This document shows, piece after piece, positions 40,162-48,276 of a DNA stretch of 64,000 bases. Both the position numbers and the translations under genes were made by a program. The stretch comes from Mycolicibacterium cosmeticum (GTDB lineage Bacteria; Actinomycetota; Actinomycetes; Mycobacteriales; Mycobacteriaceae). The stretch is from the NCBI GenBank assembly GCA_016197365.1, contig JACPVS010000029.1, positions 1 to 64,000 on the forward strand, read 5' to 3'. How positions within the stretch are numbered: the stretch's first letter is position 1; each line of letters opens with the position of its first letter. The notes beneath the pieces were generated by a model. It was not told where the DNA came from. It made no database searches and saw only the letters and a program-made list of their open reading frames with translations.

Positions 40162-41316
40162 ATGTTCGAGTTGGATGACGACGAACGCGTCATCACCGAG
40201 ACGGCTGCCGCCTTCGCCGAGAAACGTATCGCCCCTTTCGCGTTGGAATGGGATGAAAACCATCACTTCCCGACCGATGTGCTGCGCGCAGCAGCCGACC
40301 TGGGCATGGGCGGTATCTACTGCTCCGAGGATGCCGGTGGCAGCGGGTTACGCCGCCTTGATGCGGTGCGTATCTTCGAGGCCCTCGCCGCCGCCGATCC
40401 GAGCATCGCGGCGTTCCTGTCCATCCACAACATGTCCGCGTGGATGGTGGACAGCTACGGCACCGAAGAGCAGCGAAAGATGTTGGTGCCCAAGCTCTCC
40501 TCGATGGAGACCATCGCCAGCTACTGCCTGACCGAACCTGGCGCCGGATCGGATGCGGCAGCGTTGCGTACCAGGGCCGTTCGGGATGGGGAGCACTATG
40601 TCCTGGACGGAGTGAAGCAGTTCATCTCCGGGGCGGGCGTCTCAGATCTGTATGTGGTGATGGCCCGAACGGGTGCCGACGGCCCGCGCGGCATCTCGGC
40701 CTTCGTCATCGAGAAGGACACGCCGGGGCTGAGTTTCGGCGTCAACGAGCAAAAGATGGGCTGGAATGCGCAGCCCACCGCCCAGGTCGTCTTCGAGGGC
40801 GCCCGGGTGCCCGCCGAGGCACTCCTGGGGGGCACCGAAGGCACCGGCTTCGGGATAGCGATGAACGGCCTCAATGGCGGCCGCATCAATATCGCCGCCT
40901 GCTCGCTGGGTGGGGCACAGACCGCCTATGACAAGACGGTGGCCTACCTGGCGGACCGGCAGGCTTTCGGGGGTGCCCTGCTCGACGAGCCGACCATCCG
41001 GTTTGCGTTGGCCGACATGGCCACCAGCCTGGAGACGTCGCGGATCATGTTGTGGCGGGCGGCTTCCGCCCTCGACAGCAATCATCCCGACAAGGTGGCC
41101 CTGTGCGCGATGGCAAAGCGCTACGTCACCGATGCCTGCTACCAGGTGGCCGACCAGGCGCTGCAACTGCACGGCGGCTACGGCTATCTCAAGGAATACG
41201 GGTTGGAGAAAATCCTCCGGGATCTGCGGGTGCACCGCATTCTCGAGGGAACGAACGAGATCATGCGCGTGGTCATCGGCAGGGCGGAAGCCGCCCGCGC
41301 CAAGGCCGCCGGATAA
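40162..41316 (+). CDS. Acyl-CoA dehydrogenase, probable isobutyryl-CoA dehydrogenase
   Basis: 384 aa. It carries the family signatures CLTEPGAGSDAAALRTRA (FAD site) and the C-terminal QLHGGYGYLKEYGLEKILRD, with the catalytic base Glu362 in ILEGTNEIMR. It would oxidise isobutyryl-CoA to methacrylyl-CoA in valine catabolism, judged from its place between mmsA and mmsB (the fadE9/Rv0752c position). Spacing of 6 bp to mmsA and 17 bp to mmsB indicates one operon. Confidence 0.9.
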   Translation: MFELDDDERVITETAAAFAEKRIAPFALEWDENHHFPTDVLRAAADLGMGGIYCSEDAGGSGLRRLDAVRIFEALAAADPSIAAFLSIHNMSAWMVDSYGTEEQRKMLVPKLSSMETIASYCLTEPGAGSDAAALRTRAVRDGEHYVLDGVKQFISGAGVSDLYVVMARTGADGPRGISAFVIEKDTPGLSFGVNEQKMGWNAQPTAQVVFEGARVPAEALLGGTEGTGFGIAMNGLNGGRINIAACSLGGAQTAYDKTVAYLADRQAFGGALLDEPTIRFALADMATSLETSRIMLWRAASALDSNHPDKVALCAMAKRYVTDACYQVADQALQLHGGYGYLKEYGLEKILRDLRVHRILEGTNEIMRVVIGRAEAARAKAAG

Positions 41317-41333
41317 CGAGAGGTGGGGCACTG

Positions 41334-42206
41334 ATGAGCACCGTTGCTTTTCTGGGGCTGGGAAACATGGGCGGCCCGATGGCGGCCAATCTGGTCGCCG
41401 GCGGATATACCGTCCACGGGTTCGACCCTGTGGCCGCGCTCGCAGAACAGGCTGCGGCCAAGGGCGCGAAGACTTTTGGCACCGGCGCTGAGGCGGTCGC
41501 CGAGGCGGACGTGGTGATCACGTCGCTGCCCAACGGCAACATCGTCAAACGCTGCTACGCCGAGGTGCTGCCGGCCGCGAAAACAGGCGCACTGTTCATC
41601 GACACCTCGACGATCTCGGTCGACGACGCCCGCGACATCCACCGCCAGGCCGTCGATGCCGGTTTCGCTCAGCTCGACGCGCCGGTCTCCGGCGGTATCA
41701 AGGGCGCCACCGCGGGCACGCTGGCCTTCATGGTGGGCGGCGAGAGCGAGGCCGTGGAGCGTGGCCGGCCCGTGTTGGAACCCATGGCGGGCAAGATCAT
41801 CCACTGCGGCGACTCGGGCGCCGGCCAGGCCGCCAAGGTGTGCAACAACATGGTGCTCGCCGTGCAACAGATCGCCATCGGTGAAGCGTTCGTGCTGGCC
41901 GAGAAGCTGGGTCTGGACAAGCAGTCCCTGTTCGACGTCATCACCGGGGCCACCGGCAATTGCTGGGCGGTACAGGTCAATTGCCCGGTTCCGGGACCCG
42001 TACCCACCTCGCCGGCCAACAACGACTTCAAGCCCGGGTTCGCCACCGCGCTGATGAACAAGGACCTCGGCTTGGCGATGGCTGCGGTGTCATCGACGGG
42101 ATCGGCCGCACCGCTGGGCACCCACGCAGCCGAGATCTACGCCAAGTTCGCCGAAGAACACGCGGACAAGGATTTCAGCGCCGTCATCGAGCTGATCCGC
42201 GGCTGA
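41334..42206 (+). CDS. mmsB: 3-Hydroxyisobutyrate dehydrogenase
   Basis: 290 aa from ATG 41334; GAGAGGTGGGG lies upstream. The start VAFLGLGNMGGPMAANLV is the NAD(P)-binding signature of beta-hydroxyacid dehydrogenases. FIDTSTISVDDARD and the catalytic Lys in AAKVCNNMVLAVQQI are present. It oxidises 3-hydroxyisobutyrate to methylmalonate semialdehyde, the MmsA substrate. It is the third gene of the valine operon and ends 13 bp before the convergent HAD hydrolase. Confidence 0.92.
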   Translation: MSTVAFLGLGNMGGPMAANLVAGGYTVHGFDPVAALAEQAAAKGAKTFGTGAEAVAEADVVITSLPNGNIVKRCYAEVLPAAKTGALFIDTSTISVDDARDIHRQAVDAGFAQLDAPVSGGIKGATAGTLAFMVGGESEAVERGRPVLEPMAGKIIHCGDSGAGQAAKVCNNMVLAVQQIAIGEAFVLAEKLGLDKQSLFDVITGATGNCWAVQVNCPVPGPVPTSPANNDFKPGFATALMNKDLGLAMAAVSSTGSAAPLGTHAAEIYAKFAEEHADKDFSAVIELIRG

Positions 42207-42219
42207 CGCCGGCGCGCCA

Positions 42220-43005
42220 TCAGCGCGACATCCACCAGTGGCGGTGCAACCGCGCGCACCCGTCGGCGGTCCACCCCTCGTAATCGGTGCGCACCGCGGC
42301 AGCGCCGGTGAAGTCCTGACTCGCCGTGTACGTCGTCGGGACAACCACGGTGGCCAGCTTGGCCCCCGTTGCGGCACGCAGCCCGTGCACCGAGCCGGCC
42401 ACCGCCAGCACCGACTCCGGGCCCAGCCCCAGTTCCCAGAGCGTATGGCCGTACAGGTCAGGTTCGCGGGACGGTCGGGGCAGATCGTCGGGGGTGACGA
42501 TGGCCTCGGCCATCCCCTCGCCGATCAGCTGCCGCACCAGCGGCTCCACCCACTGCGAGGAGCCGGTGCTGACCGCGGCGATCGAGATACCGGCCGCGTA
42601 CAGGCTGTTCGCCAGATCAACCAGGCCGGTCCGAGGGATCACGTCACCGTCGAGCACCCATTCGGCGAACGCGTCGTTCTTGGTGTGCTGGATGTAGCTG
42701 GCGATCTCCGCACTGATCCGCCCATAACCGCGCCGGCGCAGCGCCGACGCGATCCGCCGCCGTTCGTCACCGATACAGACCAGCCTGCCGTATTCGGCGG
42801 CGGTCCAGCTGATATCGAAACCGTGGGCGGCGAACGCCGCGTTGAACGCGCGCCGCTGACCATCGCGCTCGATATCGGCCAGGGCGCCGTCCACATCGAA
42901 GATCACTGCCTGCAGCGGCTCGACCACAGCGCCTGCGGGCCTGCCGGCGTCCCACCAGAAAATTTCCCGTCGCTCCGCTTGCACGGTTTCACCCCTCATC
43001 CGCAT
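42220..43005 (-). CDS. HAD-superfamily hydrolase (CbbY/beta-phosphoglucomutase-like)
   Basis: 261 aa. The HAD motif I is VIFDVDGALAD, with nucleophile and acid Asp and Ala in place of the usual Thr of DxDGT. A helical cap follows. Motif II appears as AAVSTGSS and the later region as PDLYGHTLWELGLGP, resembling the KPxPD(I/L)Y element but with SREPD. It is probably a phosphatase or phosphomutase for a small sugar phosphate. The start is uncertain: ATG 43005 or 42999, or a later GTG. It is divergent from the NarL-type regulator, sharing the region with two inverted repeats. Confidence 0.82.
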   Translation of the reverse strand: MRMRGETVQAERREIFWWDAGRPAGAVVEPLQAVIFDVDGALADIERDGQRRAFNAAFAAHGFDISWTAAEYGRLVCIGDERRRIASALRRRGYGRISAEIASYIQHTKNDAFAEWVLDGDVIPRTGLVDLANSLYAAGISIAAVSTGSSQWVEPLVRQLIGEGMAEAIVTPDDLPRPSREPDLYGHTLWELGLGPESVLAVAGSVHGLRAATGAKLATVVVPTTYTASQDFTGAAAVRTDYEGWTADGCARLHRHWWMSR

Positions 43006-43013
43006 ATCGTGGC

Positions 43014-43049
43014 CCAGGTCACACCTGGACGGCCTCCCCCAAAGGGGGG
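43014..43049. promoter_or_regulatory. Two adjacent inverted repeats between the HAD gene and the NarL-type regulator
   Basis: CCAGGT-CAC-ACCTGG (43014-43028) is a perfect 15-bp palindrome. It is followed by TCCCCC-AAA-GGGGGA (43035-43049). Both lie 34-69 bp before the regulator start and could be binding sites for it; the second could also form a hairpin in its leader. Confidence 0.45.
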
Positions 43050-43082
43050 ATTCGGCAGGTCAACTTGCGCAGAATGGTGGCC

Positions 43083-43769
43083 ATGTCATCCCAGCCGGAA
43101 GCCGAAGGCGGATCGCGCACGCCCTTGCGGCTGGTCCTGGTCGACGACCACGAGATGGTCATCGAGGGGCTCAAGGCGATGCTCGCCGCGTTCGGCGACC
43201 GGGTGCAGGTGGTGGGCCAGGCTGTCGGCACCGACCGCGCGCTGGACGTCGTGGACGAACTCGACCCGGACATCGTGCTCTGCGACGTCCGGATGCAGGG
43301 TTCCAGCGGCCTGGATCTGTGTCTCGAATTGCGGGAGCGCAACCCCCATCGCAGGGTCGTCATGCTGTCGGTCTACGACGACGAGCAATACCTGTTCCAG
43401 GCGTTGCGGGTGGGGGCCTCGGGCTACCTGCTCAAGAGCATCGGCAGCGATGAACTGGTCCGGCAGCTGGAATTCGTGCATGTCGGGCAGACCGCGCTGG
43501 ACCCGGGGATGGCCGCCCGTGCCGCCGATACCGCCGCCCGCCTGCAACGCGACGAATTCTGGCCGGGCGCACGCCAAGGTCTGACCCAGCGTGAGAGCGA
43601 AATCCTGTCGTACGTGGTCAACGGTCTGTCCAATCGCGGGATCGCCACCAAATTGGTGATCGGCGACGAAACGGTGAAGAGCCATCTCAGTTCGATCTAC
43701 CGCAAGCTCGGGGTCACCGACCGCACCGGAGCGGTGGCCACCGCGCTACGTGAGGGGATCTACCGATGA
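43083..43769 (+). CDS. NarL/LuxR-family response regulator
   Basis: 228 aa from ATG 43083. The receiver domain has acidic DDH near residue 22 and phospho-acceptor Asp68 (DIVLCDVRMQG), with Lys in YLLKSIG. The C-terminal LuxR HTH is LTQRESEILSYVVNGLSNRG followed by GDETVKSHLSSIYRKLGV. It overlaps the kinase start by 4 bp (ATGA), so kinase and regulator are made together. Targets are unknown; inverted repeats in its own promoter region suggest autoregulation. Confidence 0.92.
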   Translation: MSSQPEAEGGSRTPLRLVLVDDHEMVIEGLKAMLAAFGDRVQVVGQAVGTDRALDVVDELDPDIVLCDVRMQGSSGLDLCLELRERNPHRRVVMLSVYDDEQYLFQALRVGASGYLLKSIGSDELVRQLEFVHVGQTALDPGMAARAADTAARLQRDEFWPGARQGLTQRESEILSYVVNGLSNRGIATKLVIGDETVKSHLSSIYRKLGVTDRTGAVATALREGIYR

Positions 43770-44992
43770 CCGACGCCGGCCACCTCCCGGGTCGTCCCGC
43801 TCCCGCCCGCGCGAACCTGCTGACCGCCGACGGCGAACTGGCCCTGCTGCGCGAGCTCATCCAGGCAGCCTCCAGCGGTCCCGGCGTCGAGCCGCTGGCG
43901 GCCGCCGCAGCCCGGATGATCACCGCAGCCACCGGCACCGACGTGTGTTTCGTGCACGTGCTCGACGACACCGAACGATCACTCACGCTGGCCGGTGCGA
44001 CGCCGCCGTTCGACAGCGAGGTGGGCAAGATCCGGCTCCCACTCGGCCACGGTGTCTCCGGATGGGTGGCAAGCCACCGGGAGACGGTGGTGATCATCGC
44101 CGACAAAGAGGCCGACCCGCGCTACCTGCCTTTCGAGTCGCTGCGAGGATCCGACTTCACCTCGATGGTGTCGGTACCGATGGAGACCGATCCGGGCGGA
44201 CTGGTCGGCGTGCTCAACGTGCACACCGTGGCGCGCCGCGAGTTCGGTGCCCGCGATGTGGAGTTGCTGCTGGTGATCGGCAAGCTGATCGCCGGCGCCA
44301 TGCACCAGGCGCGGTTGCACCGGCAGCTGGTGGTGCGCGAACGCGCCCACGAGAACTTCGTCGAACAGGTCATCCAGGCCCAAGAGATCGAACGCAGGCG
44401 CCTGGCGGGCGACATCCACGACGGGATATCGCAGCGGTTGATCACGTTGTCGTACTGGCTGGACGCGGCCACCCGAACCGTGGCCGAGAATCCTTCTGCG
44501 GCCGGCGAGCAACTCGGCCGGGCCCGCGAGCTGGTCGATCTGACGCTGCAGGAGGCACGGGCGGCGATCGGCGGCCTTCGGCCACCGGTGCTCGACGATC
44601 TCGGTCTGGCCGGCGGGCTGGCCAGCCTGGCGCGGTCCATCCCGCAACTGCGCCTCGAGGTGGATCTGTCCGACAAGCGGCTGCCCGACCACATCGAGGT
44701 GGCGTTGTACCGGATCGCGCAGGAGTGCCTGCAGAACGTCGTCAAGCACGCGCAGGCGAGCTCGGCGCGGCTCACGTTCGGGGTGCACGACGACACCGCA
44801 CGCCTGGAGATCGTCGACGACGGAATAGGTTTCGACACCCTGGAGAACCCGCTGGGCAGTGACGAGATGGGCGGCTACGGCCTGCTGTCGATGGCCGAAC
44901 GCGCCGAGATCGTCGGCGGGCGGCTCAACATCCGGTCGCGCCCCGGCTCAGGTACGGCGGTGACGGCCACCATCCCGCTCCCGTCGGTCTAG
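43766..44992 (+). CDS. GAF-domain sensor histidine kinase (HisKA_3 type)
   Basis: 408 aa, cytosolic. Residues ~40-190 form a GAF domain (TDVCFVHVLDDTERSLTLAG, LPLGHGVSGWVASHRETVVI). The kinase core starts at RRRLAGDIHDGISQRL with phospho-acceptor His218. The HATPase_c domain has ALYRIAQECLQNVVKHAQA, VDDGIGFD and GGYGLLSMAERAEIVGG. The architecture matches DevS/NarX-like kinases that pair with NarL-type regulators. No haem-ligand His is evident in the GAF domain, so the ligand is unknown. It ends 5 bp before the convergent marR gene. Confidence 0.92.
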   Translation: MTDAGHLPGRPAPARANLLTADGELALLRELIQAASSGPGVEPLAAAAARMITAATGTDVCFVHVLDDTERSLTLAGATPPFDSEVGKIRLPLGHGVSGWVASHRETVVIIADKEADPRYLPFESLRGSDFTSMVSVPMETDPGGLVGVLNVHTVARREFGARDVELLLVIGKLIAGAMHQARLHRQLVVRERAHENFVEQVIQAQEIERRRLAGDIHDGISQRLITLSYWLDAATRTVAENPSAAGEQLGRARELVDLTLQEARAAIGGLRPPVLDDLGLAGGLASLARSIPQLRLEVDLSDKRLPDHIEVALYRIAQECLQNVVKHAQASSARLTFGVHDDTARLEIVDDGIGFDTLENPLGSDEMGGYGLLSMAERAEIVGGRLNIRSRPGSGTAVTATIPLPSV

Positions 44993-44997
44993 GCGCG

Positions 44998-45501
44998 TCA
45001 GAAGTCGCCGGCGTGCCTGCGCAGGGTCTCGATGGCCGTGGTGAGCGCCTGCGAGTCCGCCGCCGACATCCCCACGTCGGCGAAGACATCCTTGTTCACG
45101 GTTTCGGTGGCGTCTTCCACCGTGGACCGGCCCAGTTCGGTCAACCGCACCAGCGTGGTGCGGCCGTCGGTCGGGTGCGGCAGCCGCTCGACCAGACCGT
45201 CGGCCTCCAGCCGCCGGATCGCATGGGTGACGCTGGTGACGTGCAACTGCAGCCGGTCCGAGGCCTTGGTGATGGGTAGCGCACCGCTGCTGCTGAATGC
45301 CAACAGCCGCAACAGCTCATAGCGCGAGAAGCTCAGATCGTAGGGGCGCAGCGCGGTTTCCACCCGCGCGAGCAGGATCTGATGTGCCCGCATCACCGAG
45401 GTGACCGCCACCATGCCGTCGGCCACATCACCCCAGCCCGCGCGTTCCCAGTTGGCGCGGGCCTGCGCGATCGGGTCACGTTTGCCGGGTTGCGGGGACA
45501 T
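44998..45501 (-). CDS. MarR-family transcriptional regulator
   Basis: 167 aa. Winged-helix MarR pattern: LSFSRYELLRLLAFSSSG, LPITKASDRLQLHVTSVTHA (recognition helix) and RLEADGLVERLPHPTDGRT (wing). It is the last gene on the minus strand after the aminotransferase of the SigL-linked operon (57 bp gap), so it could be transcribed with those genes and respond to a product of the pathway. Alternatively it is independent. Confidence 0.9.
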   Translation of the reverse strand: MSPQPGKRDPIAQARANWERAGWGDVADGMVAVTSVMRAHQILLARVETALRPYDLSFSRYELLRLLAFSSSGALPITKASDRLQLHVTSVTHAIRRLEADGLVERLPHPTDGRTTLVRLTELGRSTVEDATETVNKDVFADVGMSAADSQALTTAIETLRRHAGDF

Positions 45502-45558
45502 TCCCTAGTTCTTACCGCATCGCGCCCTGATCACCGCATACCTCGGGCAAGCGGATCC

Positions 45559-46605
45559 TCAGGCCCGAAACCCGGCGACCGCGGACAGCACCGCCCGGGT
45601 GGACTGGCGCACCCCGACCGTGATGCGCACCCCACCGTCCCCGTAATGCCGCACGCGGGGACCGTGTTCGTCGAACACCTGCCGCCATGCCGTGCGGTCA
45701 CCGTTGGGCGCGGGCAGGTAGACGAAGTTGGCCTGCGCATCGGTGCTGTAGATCCCCAGCCGGGACAGCCGCGCCCGTAGCCGCCGGCGCTCCGAACCGA
45801 TGATCCGGATCCGCTGCCGCATCTCATCTTCCGCGTCGTAGCAGGCGGCCACCGCCACCAGACCGGTGAGCCCCACCCCGAACGGCATCTGCATGGTCCA
45901 CAGCCGCCGGGCCAGATCCCGGCCGCAGAAACCGTATCCGACGCGAAGCCCCGCCAGTCCGTACGCCTTCGAGAATGTCCGGACCACAACGAGATTGGGG
46001 AAGCTCTGCAGCAATTCGCGAACGGGCAGCCGGTCTTCGGGAGCCAAGAACTCCACGTACGCCTCGTCGAGTACCACGACGGTGTCGGCCGGCATCCGCG
46101 CCAGGAACCGCTGCATGTCGGACGCGGATTCGATGGTGCCGGTGGGGTTGTGCGGCCGGCACACCACCACTACCCGTGCGCCCGCGGCAGCCGCCTCGGC
46201 CATCGCGTCCAGATCGTGATGGCCGTGGGCGTCCAGCGGCACGGTGACCGATCGCAGCCGCGCGATCTGAGCGAAAATCGGATACCCGTCGAAGGTCGGC
46301 GCGGCCATCACCATGGTGTCCCCGGGTTGGGCGACTCCCTGCAGCACCTGCATGATGACTCCGGTCGCGCCGGTACCGATCACCACCTGCGTGTCATCGA
46401 TCCCCAGGTGACCGGCGACCAGGGTGCGCAACCGTTGCGGCAGGAACTCCGGATACCGGTTCGCCGAGCCGATCGAGGCGACCAGCGCGGCCCGCACCGA
46501 CGGCAACGGCGGGAACGGATTCTCGTTGAGCGACAACGCCAACGGGTCCTGACCCTCGGGAAAGGCGTCGAACACATCGGACAGCGCCCCATCCGGCATG
46601 CTCAT
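45559..46605 (-). CDS. PLP-dependent aminotransferase (class I/II, HisC-like)
   Basis: 348 aa from ATG 46605 (ATGA overlap with the KASIII-like gene). Fold-type I signatures: ALSLNENPFPPLPSVRAAL at the start, VVVCRPHNPTGT, VVLDEAYVEFL and the PLP lysine Lys213 in FSKAYGLAGLRVGYGF. It resembles histidinol-phosphate aminotransferases, but its place after a ThDP enzyme and a ketosynthase III homologue points to amination of a ketone in a dedicated pathway. It does not lie in a his operon. Confidence 0.87.
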   Translation of the reverse strand: MSMPDGALSDVFDAFPEGQDPLALSLNENPFPPLPSVRAALVASIGSANRYPEFLPQRLRTLVAGHLGIDDTQVVIGTGATGVIMQVLQGVAQPGDTMVMAAPTFDGYPIFAQIARLRSVTVPLDAHGHHDLDAMAEAAAAGARVVVVCRPHNPTGTIESASDMQRFLARMPADTVVVLDEAYVEFLAPEDRLPVRELLQSFPNLVVVRTFSKAYGLAGLRVGYGFCGRDLARRLWTMQMPFGVGLTGLVAVAACYDAEDEMRQRIRIIGSERRRLRARLSRLGIYSTDAQANFVYLPAPNGDRTAWRQVFDEHGPRVRHYGDGGVRITVGVRQSTRAVLSAVAGFRA

Positions 46606-47618
46606 CGTCCGCCCCAACGCACGGCGGCCGCACCGGCGAAGTCGCCGGCGTGCGCGAACGCCGCCATCAGCACGGTATCGCCGGCCTTCACCCGACCGTC
46701 GGTGATCGCGCGGTCGAAGTTCACCGGGATCCCGGCGGCGAAGAGGTTGCCGCAGTCATCGAAAGTGTCGACGTGCCGCTCGGCGGGCAGTTCCAGCGCG
46801 TCACGCCAATTACGCAGGAAGACCCGGTTCGGCTGGTTGGTGACCAAGAGGTCGATCTCCCTGGGCGCCAATCCGATTCGATCGCACACCGCGTACGACA
46901 CCTCGGGCACCTGCCGGTTTCCGCGGGCCAGCACCTTGGTGATCTTCGATTCGGTGAATCCGATACAGCCTTCACCCGGGCCCGCAGCCCACCACTTTCG
47001 CGGCGGGTCCACGGCGATGGTCATGTCCCCGGCGAACTCTCCGTAGGTGCGGCACTCCACGTCCAGGATCGGCGAGGTGTCCGACACGGTGACCAGTCCG
47101 ACGGCCGCACCGTCGCCGGGGACCGACGCTTGGGCCTTGCGCCGCACCGTCTCCTGTTCGAAGATCTGCCCCGCGGCATTCTGCGCGACGGCGATCAGCG
47201 CCGTGCGCCCCTCCCCCGACATGAGGAGGTTGCGGGCCATCTTGAGGCCGAGCACGAATGCCGCGCAGCCGCCGTTGTGCAAATCGACCACCCAGCCGGG
47301 TTTCATCCCGAGCCGATGCGCGATCGCCCCACCCCCGCCGTAGAACGGCATGTCGGGAAGCTGCGTGTGAGTGATGAGCACATCGACATCGGCCAGCACA
47401 TCGGCGCCATGACGCTCGATCAGGCCGGCGGCGGCCCGTTCGATCATGTCGGTGGCCGTCTCATCGGGAGCCACGTGGTGGCGATACTTCGGAGCGCGGA
47501 ACATCAGATTGTCGCGCAGGTCATCGGAATCGGCGAACTGTGCGTAGTAATCCGCCCCGATGGGATCGCCGGGCAGATAGGTCGAGACGTCGAGCAGGCT
47601 TACGGCTGTTCTCGTCAT
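46602..47618 (-). CDS. Ketoacyl synthase III-like thiolase-fold enzyme with altered active site
   Basis: 338 aa from ATG 47618 (GAGGTG upstream). The nucleophile Cys118 sits in HNGGCAAFVLGLKMA and the late Asn291 in DDCGNLFAAG. The conserved catalytic His of KASIII (HQAN motif) is replaced: the matching site reads TNQPNR, with Asn261 exactly 30 residues before Asn291. Family members join acyl thioesters to a nucleophile; loss of His argues against decarboxylative condensation and for acyl transfer or another reaction. Coupled on both sides: 10 bp from the SRPBCC gene and a 4-bp overlap with the aminotransferase. Confidence 0.85.
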   Translation of the reverse strand: MTRTAVSLLDVSTYLPGDPIGADYYAQFADSDDLRDNLMFRAPKYRHHVAPDETATDMIERAAAGLIERHGADVLADVDVLITHTQLPDMPFYGGGGAIAHRLGMKPGWVVDLHNGGCAAFVLGLKMARNLLMSGEGRTALIAVAQNAAGQIFEQETVRRKAQASVPGDGAAVGLVTVSDTSPILDVECRTYGEFAGDMTIAVDPPRKWWAAGPGEGCIGFTESKITKVLARGNRQVPEVSYAVCDRIGLAPREIDLLVTNQPNRVFLRNWRDALELPAERHVDTFDDCGNLFAAGIPVNFDRAITDGRVKAGDTVLMAAFAHAGDFAGAAAVRWGGR

Positions 47619-47628
47619 CGCAGACACC

Positions 47629-48276
47629 TCACTTCATCCAGTCGGGGGTGATCGGCAGGCCGTGGTGGTACCGGTACTCGGCGATGGCCTTCAGGTTGCG
47701 CAGCTCCAGTTCGTGGCCGGCGCCGAACATGTCCCAGAAGTCGCCGACCCACACCGGCCGCTCCGGCGGCGCCGCCTCCGGGTACGGATTCTCGTCGTAG
47801 AACGGGTGGTGGCAGTTGGTCCACAACACCACGGAGCCGGGCTTGTTCAACACCACCTGCGCGTCGACGACGCGCATCAGATACACCATCCACAGGTGGT
47901 GTCCCTGGTCCCAGGCGCAGTGGTAATCGACCGTCATGGCCTCGCGGTTGGCCACCGTGCGGGTGAATATCTCGGTCTCAGAGCCCAGCCGGTCATAGGC
48001 CAGCCAGAGATCCGGTTCATCGGTGGGGGTGAATCCGCGCAGACTATAGGTCCACTCCTCCAGACTCCGGGTGTCAGCCAGGTAGTCGAAGAGTTCCGTC
48101 GGCGGACAGTCGACATAGCTGTTGACCGTGCAGAAGTCGCCGAACACCTGGTCGTGTGGGTACACCGACCGCATCATCTCCATGATGATCGGGGTGGCCT
48201 GTTCACGCGGCGCGGTCTCGATCCGTACCACCCCGTCGATCGGGGCGGTGATGTCATCAAGTGCGGGCAGGGACAT
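47629..48276 (-). CDS. SRPBCC/START-like lipid- or polyketide-binding protein
   Basis: 215 aa. A strong GGAGGTAAGACCTC site precedes the ATG. The pattern is that of SRPBCC proteins (VNSYVDCPPTELFDYLADT, LEEWTYSLRGF, strands VDYHCAWDQGHHLWMVYL), with a deep hydrophobic pocket expected. Some members are aromatase/cyclases acting on polyketides. Its start lies inside the end of the ThDP-enzyme gene (20-bp overlap). It could bind or cyclise the intermediate passed between the ThDP enzyme and the KASIII-like enzyme. Confidence 0.8.
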   Translation of the reverse strand: MSLPALDDITAPIDGVVRIETAPREQATPIIMEMMRSVYPHDQVFGDFCTVNSYVDCPPTELFDYLADTRSLEEWTYSLRGFTPTDEPDLWLAYDRLGSETEIFTRTVANREAMTVDYHCAWDQGHHLWMVYLMRVVDAQVVLNKPGSVVLWTNCHHPFYDENPYPEAAPPERPVWVGDFWDMFGAGHELELRNLKAIAEYRYHHGLPITPDWMK

